From Cristatella mucedo (taxonomy: Eukaryota; Bryozoa; Phylactolaemata; Cristatellidae), in the NCBI GenBank assembly GCA_009760855.2, contig WPIO01000009.1:1087001-1151000 (forward strand): a stretch of DNA of 64,000 nucleotides. The letters are read 5' to 3'. The notes under the pieces are model-generated. The model was not told where the DNA came from. It saw only the letters and a program-made list of their open reading frames with translations, and ran no database searches. The translations under genes were made by a program, and so were the position numbers. Shown here in pieces: positions 1 to 12,800 of this stretch (position 1 is its first letter; every line of letters begins with the position of its first letter).

Positions 1-1576
1 GGCTGATCGCAGTATTGACCCGGGCCGCTGCAATCTTACTTCAGCGGACTTCGTGAGAACGCGTGAGCGGAATCGCGGAAAATTTATGGGTACATTTTCA
101 ATGTAGTGTATTTCGATACTCACAAACCTTTTGGAGCTTGTGCTGCTGATTTGTAGTGGATTTGAAGCGAGCCAAAGTGGATTGCAGTGGACTTCGGTGA
201 TTGCGGTACAGGCCTTCGGCGTTGCAGCTCATTTTCTTAACTGCACGTCCGCACAATGACATGAAATTTGGTGGATAGATATAATAAAAGGTGTAATACA
301 ATATCCGCACATAATATGAGCACCAAAATTCCACCGTCAGGTCAAATTGAACCTAATTAGAGTGAATTGCGGTAATTCGTCGAACCCGTCCCAGCCCGCA
401 CAACCCATGTACATAAATGCATTAGCATGTCTGCTTTACGCCTTGAATGTGTGCAGGCGTATATGAAAAATGTGTAAACACAGGTATAATAACAATAATA
501 ATACATTTGATGGAGCACCATAAGAGAACCCAACCCCTTTCTCATAAAGGGTATGAACCATGCATCAGACGGTGCTATGAAAAAACGTTTGATACGGCTT
601 CGTTTGATGAAAGTGAGAAAACCTGTTTTTCACTTTAAAATATTCTAAATTTGAAGCGCTGGTGTCTCCGGTCCTGCAGGCTGTTTGGATACAGGCACCT
701 GCAGAATCCGACGCGCGAATTTTGAGAATGTTTTGAAATCCACTGCACTGAATTTTGTGAAGAGAAGAAGGAACTTCAAAATAAACTAAGTGTTCAAAGG
801 GTCTGGCTATTAATACTCTGAACCGAGTACGAAAACCTGAATCCGGCGTACCTTACGATTATTGCTAAGATCACCGTATGCTGGCGCATAAACTGAAAAC
901 AGGTCTTTTCTTTTCTGACATTCCTTGCTCAGTTCTTTGGCAAAACGCTGCTAATATAAGCCAGTTAAATGCATTTTAAAACGAAAACCTTAACGACTTT
1001 AGTGATGCTGAATGTATACAAGCGTACAATTTTTGCGAAAGCTCTTTCAGCCTCTGTATCGTATCCATACCAAGAATGGCTGATGAAACATAGGGCAGAC
1101 AACAAAACCACCCTACTGCCCACCCTGTAGTATTGCGGGCAAGTCTTAGCATGAGACTAACGACAATGTCGGACACGAGACTAATGACAATTTCAGATTA
1201 AGAAATACACAAAAACGTTATCGTAGGTCGGAAAAGAATGGGGTAAACTGTAACTCGTTCTACTGGAGTTGACCGCTGAATTTTGTTTCGGCGCTTGACG
1301 GTAAGCATCTGGATTTGCCTTTAATCATTCCAACTTCATTTCAGACCACTGGGTTTTCATTGGGTTTTGCTGAATTATTGAACGTCTGGTAATTTCTAGA
1401 CAGCTGGGCTACTCAGCCGTTTCGCAGCTGAGACTCGGCTCTCAGATCATGTAGGCTAAGAAATCCCACATCCCATGCATTTAGACGTAATCGATAAAAA
1501 CGACTCTGTTTTTTTAGCATACTCACAGTTACTAGTCAATGATCAAACATTTTGCAAACATTCATCTAAAAAATCC
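1..1576. other. No recognised gene; one LINE tail
   Basis: Apart from a short reverse-oriented LINE tail near 478-560 I see no exon, RNA gene or repeat I can name. Small open frames here have no recognisable product. If the BIRC6-like gene continues through the window, further short exons could be hidden here. Confidence 0.4.
478..560 (-). repeat. LINE-2 family 3' tail fragment
   Basis: Degenerate (ATT)n followed by tacatttgatggagcacca and agagaaccca...cccctttctc matches the hairpin tail of the hairpin-type LINE in reverse orientation; only the last ~80 bases are present. Confidence 0.55.
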
Positions 1577-1745
1577 TAGCTGATTAAACAGCCTCTTTTT
1601 GTATAGCGACAGAAGAGCCTTTACGGCTATCACCACCGCTTGCAGTGGCGATAAAGGATCGCCCACTGCAGGAATCGAACCCACGACCTCGGGACCGAAG
1701 TCGTGAAAGCAACCACCTTGCCTAGTGTGCCATCACGGCTCACCA
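1577..1745 (-). mobile_element. tRNA-derived SINE, family A
   Basis: Read on the minus strand it begins with a tRNA-like head: A-box TGGCACACTAGG and B-box GGGTTCGATTCC about 35 bases later, then the family body CCTGCAGTGGGCGATCCTTT and GCAGTGGCGAT, a CCGTAAAGGCTCTTCTGTCG segment, and an end near GAGGCTGTTTAATCAGC. This is one of the most complete copies in the window. Its boundaries agree with copies at 57.2 and 63.1 kb. Confidence 0.75.
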
Positions 1746-1959
1746 ATCTACATTGACTGTCGGCTGGCTTTGAGCATTTTGTAGAACATGCATAGGCAAT
1801 AATACTAAGAAACTTGCATAGCGTATTAAGACTACTAAATCTCTTTATGGACATTTAAGGAAGCGTGACGTTTGTTAGTGATAACGTGCACAGTGTCGGT
1901 GGGCTCGTATTAGTATGCAATGGACAAAGCAAATATTGCAAGGACGGACAATGTGGGTT

Positions 1960-3295
1960 ATGGCTTCTTTTTAAAATTCATCAAGTCGGGAAGTCATTAC
2001 GTCATTCAAGAGTTTGATGCCGTCGGCAAAGGGGGAACTGCCGAAAGCGTCGTCTTCAAAGGATTTGAGGTTATTCAAAGGCGCGGCAGTTTGACGAAAG
2101 CCAAAAGAGGGATCCGTACGACGGGAGGTTTGGTGAGGAAGTAGTATAGATTGGTAGGCCAGAGCAAGAGAATGAAGAGACCTAAAAGTAAGTGAAAGAG
2201 TCTTGCAGATGATAGGTGGCTTTATAGGGAGCCCGTGCCATTCGGGGAGAAAAAGCCTAATGTAGCAGTTGAGACTTTTACGATTGACAAACCATGCTGC
2301 CACCAAACCAAGTTTTCCACAAAATGTAATAATAACAATCACACTGGTCCTATTAATATTAATGGCAATGAGCAACTTCTATAGGACCCACAGAGAAGTG
2401 CATCCTTTTCCAGGTATTTTTAATGTGATGGAAAAACTATACAGCCAGCCTTTTTGCTCAGGCAAGAAGAAATACATGGAGGAAGTTCCAGAAAAAAAAT
2501 ATAATTCATTTGTATAGCGCCCCAAGAGAACTTAATCTCTATTCAGGCGCTTCACATATGCCTCGGGGCTCGAGCCCACGACCTCAGTAAGACCTTGGTC
2601 GGGGCGAGCACCTTAACCGCTAGACCAAACCAGTAGTCAGTAGCCGGTGAGTCATGAATACATGGTTTAGCTTGGCAGTCCTTATTTAGGCAATCCTGAA
2701 TTCTGGCATTGTTACGTAAGCAAAGAAGGCAGAATTAAATGTTGAGCTAATGTGGTCATCTACAAAAAGTAATAGAAAACACCCAGATTCAGCGCAGAAT
2801 CAACAGTAGACATGCTATCCAACCCACTTTAGAGGTTTAGGGTTTCAGTCTCTAAGTGACACTACGTTTTCCCGAAACTATTGAGTTATTTTTATCCACA
2901 TTCAATGTTAAAAGTTTCCAGTAATTCAAGTGCCAATTTCAGCAATACCAGCTGGAAGAGAGGAGGTGAGGTGCTGGAAGGTAGACAAAGCCAAAGCATA
3001 GGTACAGATATGTATCGCCTGCATTAAAATAAAAGCCTTGATTGTGCTTGGCGATTACATCGGCAAGTGGAGAGTATATATTGCAAAAACAAGTGAATGC
3101 TATAACAGATCCCGTAGTACCCAAAACGCTAAAGGCTCACCGGATGACTGCTGGTCATTGACATTTGGGCTTTGAAATCCATCACTGAGACAGGACGTCA
3201 AACACGGCAGTGGTACACCAGCGAAGCACAGGCATAGACGAGAAATGTTCAAGAAAAATTCGGTGATCAAAAGAATTAAGTAAGGCCTACAGATC
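1960..3295 (-). mobile_element. Decayed LINE (hairpin-tail family), RT and C-terminal part
   Basis: Minus-strand fragments follow the reverse-transcriptase order of L2/CR1-like elements: a strand reading VNVN-Q-SSGEPL, then FAIYSPLADVIAKHNQGFYF with GDTYLYLCF (a degraded YADDTQLYL catalytic block), and further down the C-terminal FRSLHSLALAYQS segment and a stretch resembling FGDRAF. Frameshifts separate all blocks. A family B SINE interrupts it at 2509-2633. It lies in sense orientation relative to the BIRC6-like gene. Confidence 0.7.
2509..2633 (-). mobile_element. tRNA-derived SINE, family B
   Basis: The minus strand reads CTGGTTTGGTCTAGCGGTTA (A-box region), then CTCGAGCCCCGAGGC (B-box region), then the hairpin tail GAAGCGCCTGAATAGAGATT...GGGGCGC. 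It is inserted into the LINE that flanks it on both sides. Confidence 0.75.
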
Positions 3296-3299
3296 ATGC

Positions 3300-3744
3300 A
3301 TAGCTAACAAGCACTACCTCAGTCAACATTCCCACGTTTTAAATGTTCCATCGCACCAAAGGTAGCTAGCAGCCAAAAGGTTTGTGGATCATGTGTACGC
3401 AATGGATTTATTGAGTACTGATGCTAAAATAGCATCATGAAAAAGTCTGGCCCTCTAGGTCATGATATACAGGATCAACAAGGTCCTCTGCATCTTCAGC
3501 ATATAGACGCCCCATCAAAGGGCAAAAGGCAGCTGAAAATATTTATCAAAGAAATGAAGGAGAGTAGGAGGTTTCAAAAGTGTCACTGACTAAAGCTACA
3601 CGTCGCATTGCTTGCTAAATGCTACTGCCTGAAAAGTAAGCAAAGCTTTCATTCAAGCAGTAATGAATGCAGCGTGTGATTGTAATTCTAAATCTCTTCT
3701 TGTTCAAGAGGTCACTGCGGCTTGCTGCCAGGCTCATCCCTCAC
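3300..3744. other. Unassigned stretch downstream of exon 8
   Basis: A minus-strand segment at about 3430-3530 (RLYAEDAEDLVDP) has an acceptor-like ttttcag before it but does not fit the phase left by the chosen exon 8 donor; with the alternative donor one codon earlier it would. I do not call it as an exon. Confidence 0.3.
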
Positions 3745-3825
3745 TTGACCGGCTCGGTAGAGCATGACATAGTTCTTATTGCAGCAGCAAACGAGCATCC
3801 CATCTGCAAAGTCAGCCAGGTCATG
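3745..3825 (-). CDS. BIRC6: BIRC6-like exon 8
   Basis: Acceptor tacttgcag|CAT and donor GTCAA|gtgagg enclose 27 codons, HDLADFADGMLVCCCN...YRAGQ, a typical propeller strand pair (DGMLVCCC then YVMLYR). It is separated from exon 7 by a ~106-base intron and is in phase 0. The next exon downstream was not identified in the remaining 3.7 kb. Confidence 0.68.
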
Positions 3826-6800
3826 CTGCAAGTAATCAAAGACAATACTGGGTAGAAAGAGGTGATGCGGATGAAAGTGACTTACCTGTACAAGTAAGCA
3901 GAATATACGGACCGATTACGTCTCCAAACACCTTGCAATGAGTTTCATATGCCAGTTTTGGGCCACTGAACAGAACGATTTCGCTGGTAGAAGTTAAGGC
4001 AGCAAAGCGAAAGGCATTCTGACATTCTACCGAGTTGCCCTGGTAATGTAGCATGGAAATAGAAGCCAGATTATAAGCCAACTTCATCGATGTGAACTTT
4101 TCACTCACCGGGCTCCAAACCTGCCGTTCAGGAACATCCTTCAAGATTATGGTACTAGCATGCCCGTCGATGAGGGGGGCACGGAATTCTTCCAGGTTGG
4201 CATTCGTCGCTATGGTCTGGCAAGGGTAGCAGAAAATAAATGACTGATGCAACTCATCTGGTTCATTTGTAGTAGGCGATTCAGACGAAGACAATGATTT
4301 GCTGGAGCTGGTCAGGACGGCAATAACATAGTTTCGGTGTGGACTTGATTGAATGTGAGTTATGCGTAAACTTGCCAGCTTCTCAGCTTTTATGTCTATG
4401 GAAATACACTTAACAATATTACTCCTCATTGGCTGGTGAGATGCCTCGCTTTGGTTAGGCAATTTTCCAGGAATCCAATCATATGATCTTTCTATAAAGC
4501 CAAGGGGGTCATTGGGGTTGAAGTCCTTAAGGGGATTAAAAGCAGTTTTGCACATGTCGCTGACACCGTCTTCCATTGTTGTTTGCAAAAACCCATCGTT
4601 ATCCCACTCGTCAGGAGCTGGTGGCGTCCAACCAAAACTGATGAGGCATAGGGACTTCCGATCAGCCTCACGTGCCACTACGGCACCGCAGAGAATGCCT
4701 GGCTCAACACTGGAAGAGTTTTCTTTTGAGTCTCCAAGCTCATTGGGTACATCACATATAGCCAGAGCAGTTGCCCGACAACTGACGACATGCTTACCAC
4801 GAGGCGATTCACCGGTACTGTCAATAATGGCCTCCCAAATAATTTCGTCAAAGTCGCATACTTCAAGCTCTGAGTGCTTCTAAAATTAGATCACAACGTT
4901 TGCAGTCAGTCATTAAAGACTACTAGCCAGGGCTCGTTACTGCAAATAGAACAGCCGTACGACAGTCGCTGGGAATACCACAAACAGGACAAACGTAGTC
5001 GAGCCTAACGATAAAGGAGTAGTAGTGCTTGTAGCTATGTATTCTTTTAATTGATTAAAGCACGTTGGACTAGAAGTGCTCAGTCTCACGACACTTGCCA
5101 ATAAGGAAAAACCGGTTAACTCGCTCGAAGAACAGAAAGGAATCTCCAAAAAGTTAACAAAAGTCAACTGGCTTAAAAGCATAATTTATTTAGCGATAGA
5201 AGAGCCTTAATGACTATTGAAACGTCAGAGTGCTAAATAAGCTAGATTATAACTGATATTCAGGAGAGCATACAAATAGCTACTGGTAGCATACAGGAAT
5301 CTCGTGCCTTAGCCTTGACCGATGACATGAGCTTAGAATCGGTCGTTCTTCCTGAGAAATTCGACTGCATATAGTCACCGTGAAACCTATGATTATTATA
5401 ACTTGCTTCGAGACTGCCACTGGGAAACTGTTGAGTTTATTGACTGCTGCTTTAACGCCAGTCATGCCATTTTCCGTCACTACGAGCTGTTGCCAACTCT
5501 CATTACGAGCCCAAAAAGACAGCTGTTTTTTCGATGTGCAATGCAATGCGACAATGTACTACATGCTACTCGTTTAAGCTGGCAGTGCGGAGCCGTGTTT
5601 TGGCACAGCTAATATGGTGTCATTTATGCACAGAGCTAGGTCAGTTTCTGCAAGGGCACAGGGCTCATAGCAGGCTATTCAACATGGTCACTAGCATCTG
5701 TCTATGTCTACGATAAATAAAAATGTATTGAGATATCTTTTCTGTTTAGAGTCTGACTCGAAAAACTAAACACTAAAACCCTAAACGCTAAAACATAAAG
5801 AGACAAACTCAAACCGAAAAAAGTAAAAAATCTAACCACAAACCCTAAACCTAAAAACACAACCCCTAAACACTACACCCGAGATCCTAACCCTAAGCTA
5901 AAAAAAAATTTGCTCTAAAAGATGTTTAGGTAACGTAAATGTAAACTGGCGCTGACAAAAATGTTGAACAGTCTGGCATGGACCCTGTGCCCATAGCAGA
6001 AACTGACCTGGTTACTGTGCATAACCGAGGCCAAATTAGCTATTTTACAATACTTTCGAATTTTGCAATTTCTAGGCTTCCACGACGAATCCTCTATGTT
6101 TCTGCCGATTGGTGCAGTTCCCTATTTTTCGTATCATTATGTCTAAGACTTCTGCTGCGATGACTTCGAGGACTTGGCACTTGGTGAAAGGAATGCCATT
6201 ATCTTCATGCACATGCCTGTTGAAAAATTCGTTTGGCTGCGACCATGCGAAGGTTTCTTAATCAAAGTTTCGTAAGAGCGAACATATTGAAGTTTTATTC
6301 CGAGTGGCAGCAACTTAAATGTTCACTGTTACGAAAGTCTCCCAATGGGTGCATGGTCCCACGAAACGTCGAATGCTGGAAGGCGGCTTTCATAACTCAA
6401 TGACTGGCTAGCTAACTATATGGCAGACAAGCCTAGATTGCTGAGGCAATGGCAGTAATGAGCATGACAAGTCGCAGTTGCAATTGTTTCGTGCAGTGTG
6501 CGGGGAGAGCTGCTTCTCCCTGTGTTATGTGCACTAACCACGTTCAAGTCTGAGATCGTTTAAGGTAGACATTACGATAGAGCTGCAGCTAAAAAGTGCT
6601 CGCATGTCTCCAATCAAGTGAACTCAAAAATCATCAAGTGAACGACCTGAACGCCTGAAAAGCTAAGGGTTCTGCAAACGCATTGAAGCCCGACTCATTG
6701 GTGGGACAGCTGTCAGTGGTGAATATGAGGACAAGACAGCTAAAAACAGCATTCTAAATAATCTAGATTATGACTAGTATTCATTATTTGCTGTTCTGAA

Positions 6801-9800
6801 TTATAACCGCTAGGAGCAGATCACACACGATAATCAGTGGCCAAGGCAGCATACAAGCAGAAGCCGTTTAGTAGGGAGTCAGCTGTGCTCCATCGATGCT
6901 TTGGGCCAGGAGAGACTTGGTGTATGTCACAGCTGCTGTCGAAAACCTGCAACCATCCGTTGCTGTCAAATAGACTCCATAATGCTATGGGTATGGACTT
7001 ATTATCTTGAAGTATGGGTGCTCTTCATTACTGTAGTGTTCCGAAACTTTTGGCATACCTGAGCACATTGGTGCTGCCCCTGAGCAACCAGCCTTGGCTC
7101 AAAGGCTCAGGAGGTCACTGGTAGTTCTCGAACGTCGGCTAAGACTAGCATTGTTAAAAGTGCTGTTTTCGGCCTGGATCTGCCCGGACGTAGAAGCCGC
7201 ACACTCCGTTTGTAACACTATTACTCCCGGTTGCAATCGGCCATAGAGGAACGATCGTGCTGCACGACATTGCTGCTGCCCGACTAGAACCAATGACCTG
7301 GTCGTGAAGTGTGAGCGCTTAACCCATAGGCTGAGGCCCAGTGATTGTTAGATAGATAGGCATGCAAGAGGCCACTTCTGTAGCTCAAATACGGTTGGAC
7401 TCTATATACAGAAGCATTTTTGCAGCATGCGGTGGACCACTCGTGGCAGTTACCTTCACTTGCTTAAACCAACGTAACAACGTAAGCTACGGAGCAAACA
7501 TGCTCTCTGGCCTGGGACCGTAGCATGTGCAGTGGTTGCAACTGGCAGGATACGACTCGACCAAATAAGAGAAAATTAGAGCCAAACCACAAACCATGTG
7601 CCGGGCTCCAAAACAACATGACAGTAAATTAATGTTTTAAGGTTGGCAGATCCAACAGCTCCACTTATAGGACAGAAGAAGAGTCTTTTTGTAGCACCCA
7701 CGTGCAGCACAACACAGAGAATTTAAGCTGCAAGGCTCTAACCAACGACCTGGAATGCTATGAGGAAGCACACTTTAAACATATGCTACGACCCACTAAC
7801 AATATTAATAATACAAGTAAGTCGTTCGTTCGGTGCCCGAGAGAGTTTAATCGCTACTCAGGTGTATAACTCACTGCAAGAGAATCAAAACATAAGGGGT
7901 AGTGACATGCAATGTATCAAGCTTGCAAAAGCAAACCAGTATCATGCATGCTTAGGCCAGAATGCCGAAATAAACGCCACCCTGATTTGGCAAAATGGTA
8001 TGATACTCGCCGATAACAATTACGAGCTTGGATTCGAGCTTTGTGGGATTTGCAAAGTGCCTGGACAGATTACATTCTCTTAAAGTTTAATACAAAATAT
8101 ATATCTTCTAAAGCTCTTGGATAAAGATACAGTTCTTTTAGGTTACTACCCGAAGGAATTATGTATCATAAATTACACGTTATAAACCCAAAGATACTCA
8201 GGGCCACTAGTTATTAAAACCTCTGTATATTAAAGTAATAATAATAATACATTTGTTATGGTAAACACAAAGAAACCAATCTCTTTCTAGGCACTTTGCA
8301 TTTGCTGCAAAGGAAGCATGATCGAATAGTTAGAGGAAGCATGCTCAATGACAACAAGCAAAACATGGTTAGCGGTGACTTGCACAGGGTCGGCATTCAA
8401 ATATGGTTAGTGTCAGCATTCACAGTGTCAGCACACGTAAACACACAAGGGACGAATCACACGGGCCCAATAAATGTGTTTTTAGCTTCTCTTTAAATTT
8501 GGTCACGTCAGCGAATGTTGTGATGCCAGTCGGAAGTGAGTTCCAGGCTTTGGAGCATAGAAGCTAAAGGCACGGTCTCCAAAGGATTTGAGGTTCGTGG
8601 GAGGTATAGGTAAACAATTTGATTCTCGAAAAGCTGGTGGTGCGATGCTCAGCCTAATGGGGGAGTAGATCTGATAGGTAGGCTGAAGCCCAAGAATGAA
8701 GGGACCTAAAAGTGTATGACAGAACCTTGAAGTCGATGCACTGCTTGACAAGGAGCCAGTGCAGGACAGCTAGAAGTGGTGCGATGTGGCAACTGAAATG
8801 CTCACGACAGACAAGCCTAGCTGTAGAGTTTTGCACCAGCTGTATGGGCCTGATTACATAGGCTGGTAGACCAGCGAGCAAGGAGTTTTACAAGTCAAGA
8901 TGGGATGTCACAAATGCATAGACCAATTTAGATGTGGCATCTCTGTCTAAGCAACTAAGAATTTTAACAATGTTATGTAGCTGAGAGTGGGTAGACTTGA
9001 CTGAGTAGCTAATGTGGTCGTCTTGGAACAGGACGCATAGATTTCGCGCAGACTCAACAGGACGTATGCTGACGGAGCCGATGGTGAGCGTTAAACTTTC
9101 TAATTTCTGAATCACACTTGGTTTGCCCTTAACCAGTAAGTTGGTTTTATCATCATTCAATTCAATAAAGTCTGCTGCCATCCATGTGCGAATGACATCA
9201 ATACATGCAGCAAGGGAGTTGAGAGAACTCGACGTGCTGGAGGTTTGGGAGGGCTCAGAGCAATAGTATCACTGGGTGTCATATATGCATAGAAGTTCAA
9301 GCCTAGATTACACATAAAAATCATATCGGCAAGAGGAAAAGTATATACCGTAAAAAGTACGAAACCAAGCAGAGAGCCCTGAGGTACCCTATACTTCAGT
9401 GGTTCATCTGATGATTTTTATCCATTCACATCATTACTCTGGAGTCTCCTACTGAGATAGGACCTGAACCATTGTAATGCAGTGCCACTGATACCCAGGC
9501 GAGATGAAAGGCGCTCGAGAAGGACTTGGTGATCGATAGTATCAACATTTTCCAAAAGATCGAGCAAAACAAGCAGTGTGACTCTACCTAAGTGTACATT
9601 CTAAAGTAAATCGTTAGAGTGATTAGCCCTAAAGCTAGACTGGAACTTACTAGCAAGGTTTGAAAGTTGCAATATATAAATTCAGCTGGTCTGTCACGAC
9701 TCGTTCCAGTGTCTTTGAAAGGAACGGTAGAAGGGAGACTGGTGGAAGTTGATCTCGATTTAGTAATGCTTTCTTGAGTTGTGACCTGAAAAGCATTTTA

Positions 9801-12800
9801 GAAAGGTGCTGGGACATGACCTGAGGCTAATGACATATTTATGATGTTAGTTATGCATAACAGCAGCAGATCTATGCATCGTAGAAGCAGGGCAGTGGAA
9901 TAGGCTCTAGAGGACTAGTTGTTTTTTGTTTGATTGGAATATGAGCTTTAGAGCGAGGTCATTAGTGGCCTCCTTGAATGAAGACATCGAGGTGCTCTAT
10001 GGAATTGAGGGACAGGATACCGGGGTGGGGAGTTTCTGCCACCCCAGGGATTGACTCCCTGGTCTTGTTTTATCTTGTCGACGAAGAGGCTGGAGCTAGA
10101 GAAGCAATCAGCTAGATCATCGCAAGGATCACTAGGTAACAAGCTAACCAAGGAACAGTTAAGGCAGAAGTCGGCTAACTTTTTGGACTATTAAGTCATT
10201 TCAGGAGTTCAAGTAGGTACACTAGGCCAGAAGGAACAATGTGTCCAAGGAAAGGTTTTTTAATTCAAAAGTATAGTTTGGTCAATGGGAAACACGACGG
10301 TGCACGTTCTTAGAGAAGGCGACAATATCAGGTTCTAATGATGAGGAGTTCAGCAGCAGAATGTCATTAAGGTGATTGCCAGTAAGCTGAGAGCACAGCT
10401 TGTTCTTACCAAACTTCATCTAGGAGAACAGCTGCTCGCAGGAATTAGTGCTGCCAAACATAGTGAGCATACGGTTGGCACGGGCTAAAAACATTGGAAA
10501 CTGAGCCTGTGGCAGCTGACGGTATAAGTAAATGAGAGCAGTGCAAGAAGTTAACTTGGACAAGAGAGCCTCCGAAGCCTATAGCTCAATCAACTCCAAT
10601 TGCACATCATAGAGGGCATCGTCGTAGGGAAAGTCAAAAGGAGCGCTGCCGATTTTACACTCCTGCGAATAAGAACACACACCAGTGAAGCACGAAAATA
10701 ATTTATTCTGCAGGGATGACAACACACTGATGCATTCTTCGGAATCAACGAGAGCTGCATCATACTGGAGGAGGTTCAGAAAATGGATGTAGTTCCCCTT
10801 ATACAGCTGTTTCTCCCATAAAATCAGATTTATTTCGAATGCCCGCACGTGGGCTTTCGTGTTCATGAGCAAGCCACGTCCTTGCAGTTTCAGGTTAAGT
10901 TCGTTAAGGTGAGAGCTGATATCAGTGAGGAGACCCAACCGACAAAGCCAAACCTCGTCAGAGAATATTTCAAAGCCCTCGAGGCCCCTCTCACAGATGA
11001 AGGAAACAATCTCGCGGCGGAGAGGAAAAACGCACTTCATGACGTTGTCCTGACTGAGCCAGCACATCTTATTGTGGTAAAGCAGATCGGCGTAATCAGC
11101 CTCTGCAGCTTCGAAGATATGCTTGAAGGTTGAGAGGACAAGCAAGCACTGCGCTCACTAGCTTCACAACAACAGACATACTCCATGCCTGCTGCTTTGG
11201 CACACAATGCCTCCTGGTGAATGATATAGTGCACCTTGCGTATCTCCTGCGCACAGCCCAAAGATCGGCAGTGGTCGAGCAGCAGCTGCAAAAGTCTTTC
11301 GGTAGATCCAGCCATGGCAGGTGCATCGTTAGAAGTTATCGAGACGCGCTTTGACAGGTCAAAACAACTCAAAGCCGGTAGGAGGGCATTGAGTTCATCT
11401 CTACCGGTTGTCATTCCCTTCCATTGGGACAAGGCTGAGAAACTCCTCGACTACCTCCAGGTCTTGGGTGACACCACGCACAAAGATGGCCAGCTGTGCA
11501 GTGTTTTTGATATCACAGCTCTTGTCCAAGGGCGATGGAGAACGTCTCGAGAGTTTTGAACTTCGTGCACATCAAAAACCAGATATCAGCAGCCAAGTCT
11601 TCTATACGTCGAATCCCAGTGCGAGCAGGCATGGGATTGCCTTGAAAGCATCGTGTTGCTCGGGAAAAATGATGTCGGCAGCAGCAAGTATACATTCCAT
11701 TACAAAGTCTGCATCAGTAAAGGGATACATTTTATTCACAATCAATAAGGATTCGTCGTAGAAGGCACGAGTACTCCGCTCAGCAGCCTCGGAAGCTTTC
11801 GCTAGAGGGACGATTGTTGATCTAACCGTGACTGCAAGTAAGCAGCCTCAGTCATCTGCTCATGCTCGGTGAATCATGTGTACGTGTGTGCATTGTTGGC
11901 ATCGAAATGCTCCTTGAGATTAGACCTCTTGAAAATGCCGCCGGTGTCGTTGCATACTAAACACAGGCTAAGTTGCCGCATTGGGCGAAGAATAACTCTA
12001 AAGTCCATTCGAGGTTGAAGATAAGTCGTTCGAAGTCAACCTTTCGGATACTGGTAGCAGCGCATTGCTTCTGCTCTTAAGGCATAGTAATTGGTGTTAC
12101 TGTGCGTACATAGGACTGTTCGTAAATAGTAATATGACCATAAAGTAAAATTGCTTTGCAGGTCACAACACACACACATATGCACAACACACTCCTTAAC
12201 TATGGTGAACGGTGCACAAACCGTGACCAGAGAATGAACTTGTTTACAACACAATATTTATCATTCCTCCCTAGACAGGCGCTTCTGTTTCATACAAAGA
12301 AAAACCTCACGAGCCACAGCCTGCGGTGCAAGCAGCAGTGCAGTACTACCTTGAATTACGAGTTCAATTCGTCCCGTGACGGAGTTCATAACTCAAAGTA
12401 GTTCTATGTCAAATCAATTTTCCCCATACAAATTAATTGAAATGCCATTAAGCCATTCCGGACCCTCAAAAAACAGCAGATTTATGCCACGTTTTTAAAT
12501 TACAAAATTTACTCATAAATAACGGATATTTTTTATAAATGCAGTATAACAGAGCCTACAGACAACTAACACGTACGACCAGAGGCCTTCCAAGGGAGTT
12601 GTGCAGCAGTGGGCTAACTGCCAAAGCGCAGTTTACGAATCGGGCCATTTAGGTGGACTCACCTATTGTCTTTAGTTACGGGAGGATCTCTAAGACGACG
12701 GTACTATATAAGTAAAGTACTTACTGCAGCGGTTTCTGCTGTAGTCGGTCTCAACCCAGAAGGCTCACTCGAGTCGGTCGTGGTGAGAACCACCAGGCCC

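Noticed and set aside
3847-3886. 38-base intron between exons 7 and 8
   Set aside because: Both ends look like splice sites, but splicing there puts exon 8 out of its propeller-like frame; the 3932/3825 pair fits both phase and sequence.
4678-4866. Minus-strand 62-codon frame overlapping exon 7
   Set aside because: Out-of-frame shadow of exon 7; the exon frame itself is open back to the acceptor at 4879.
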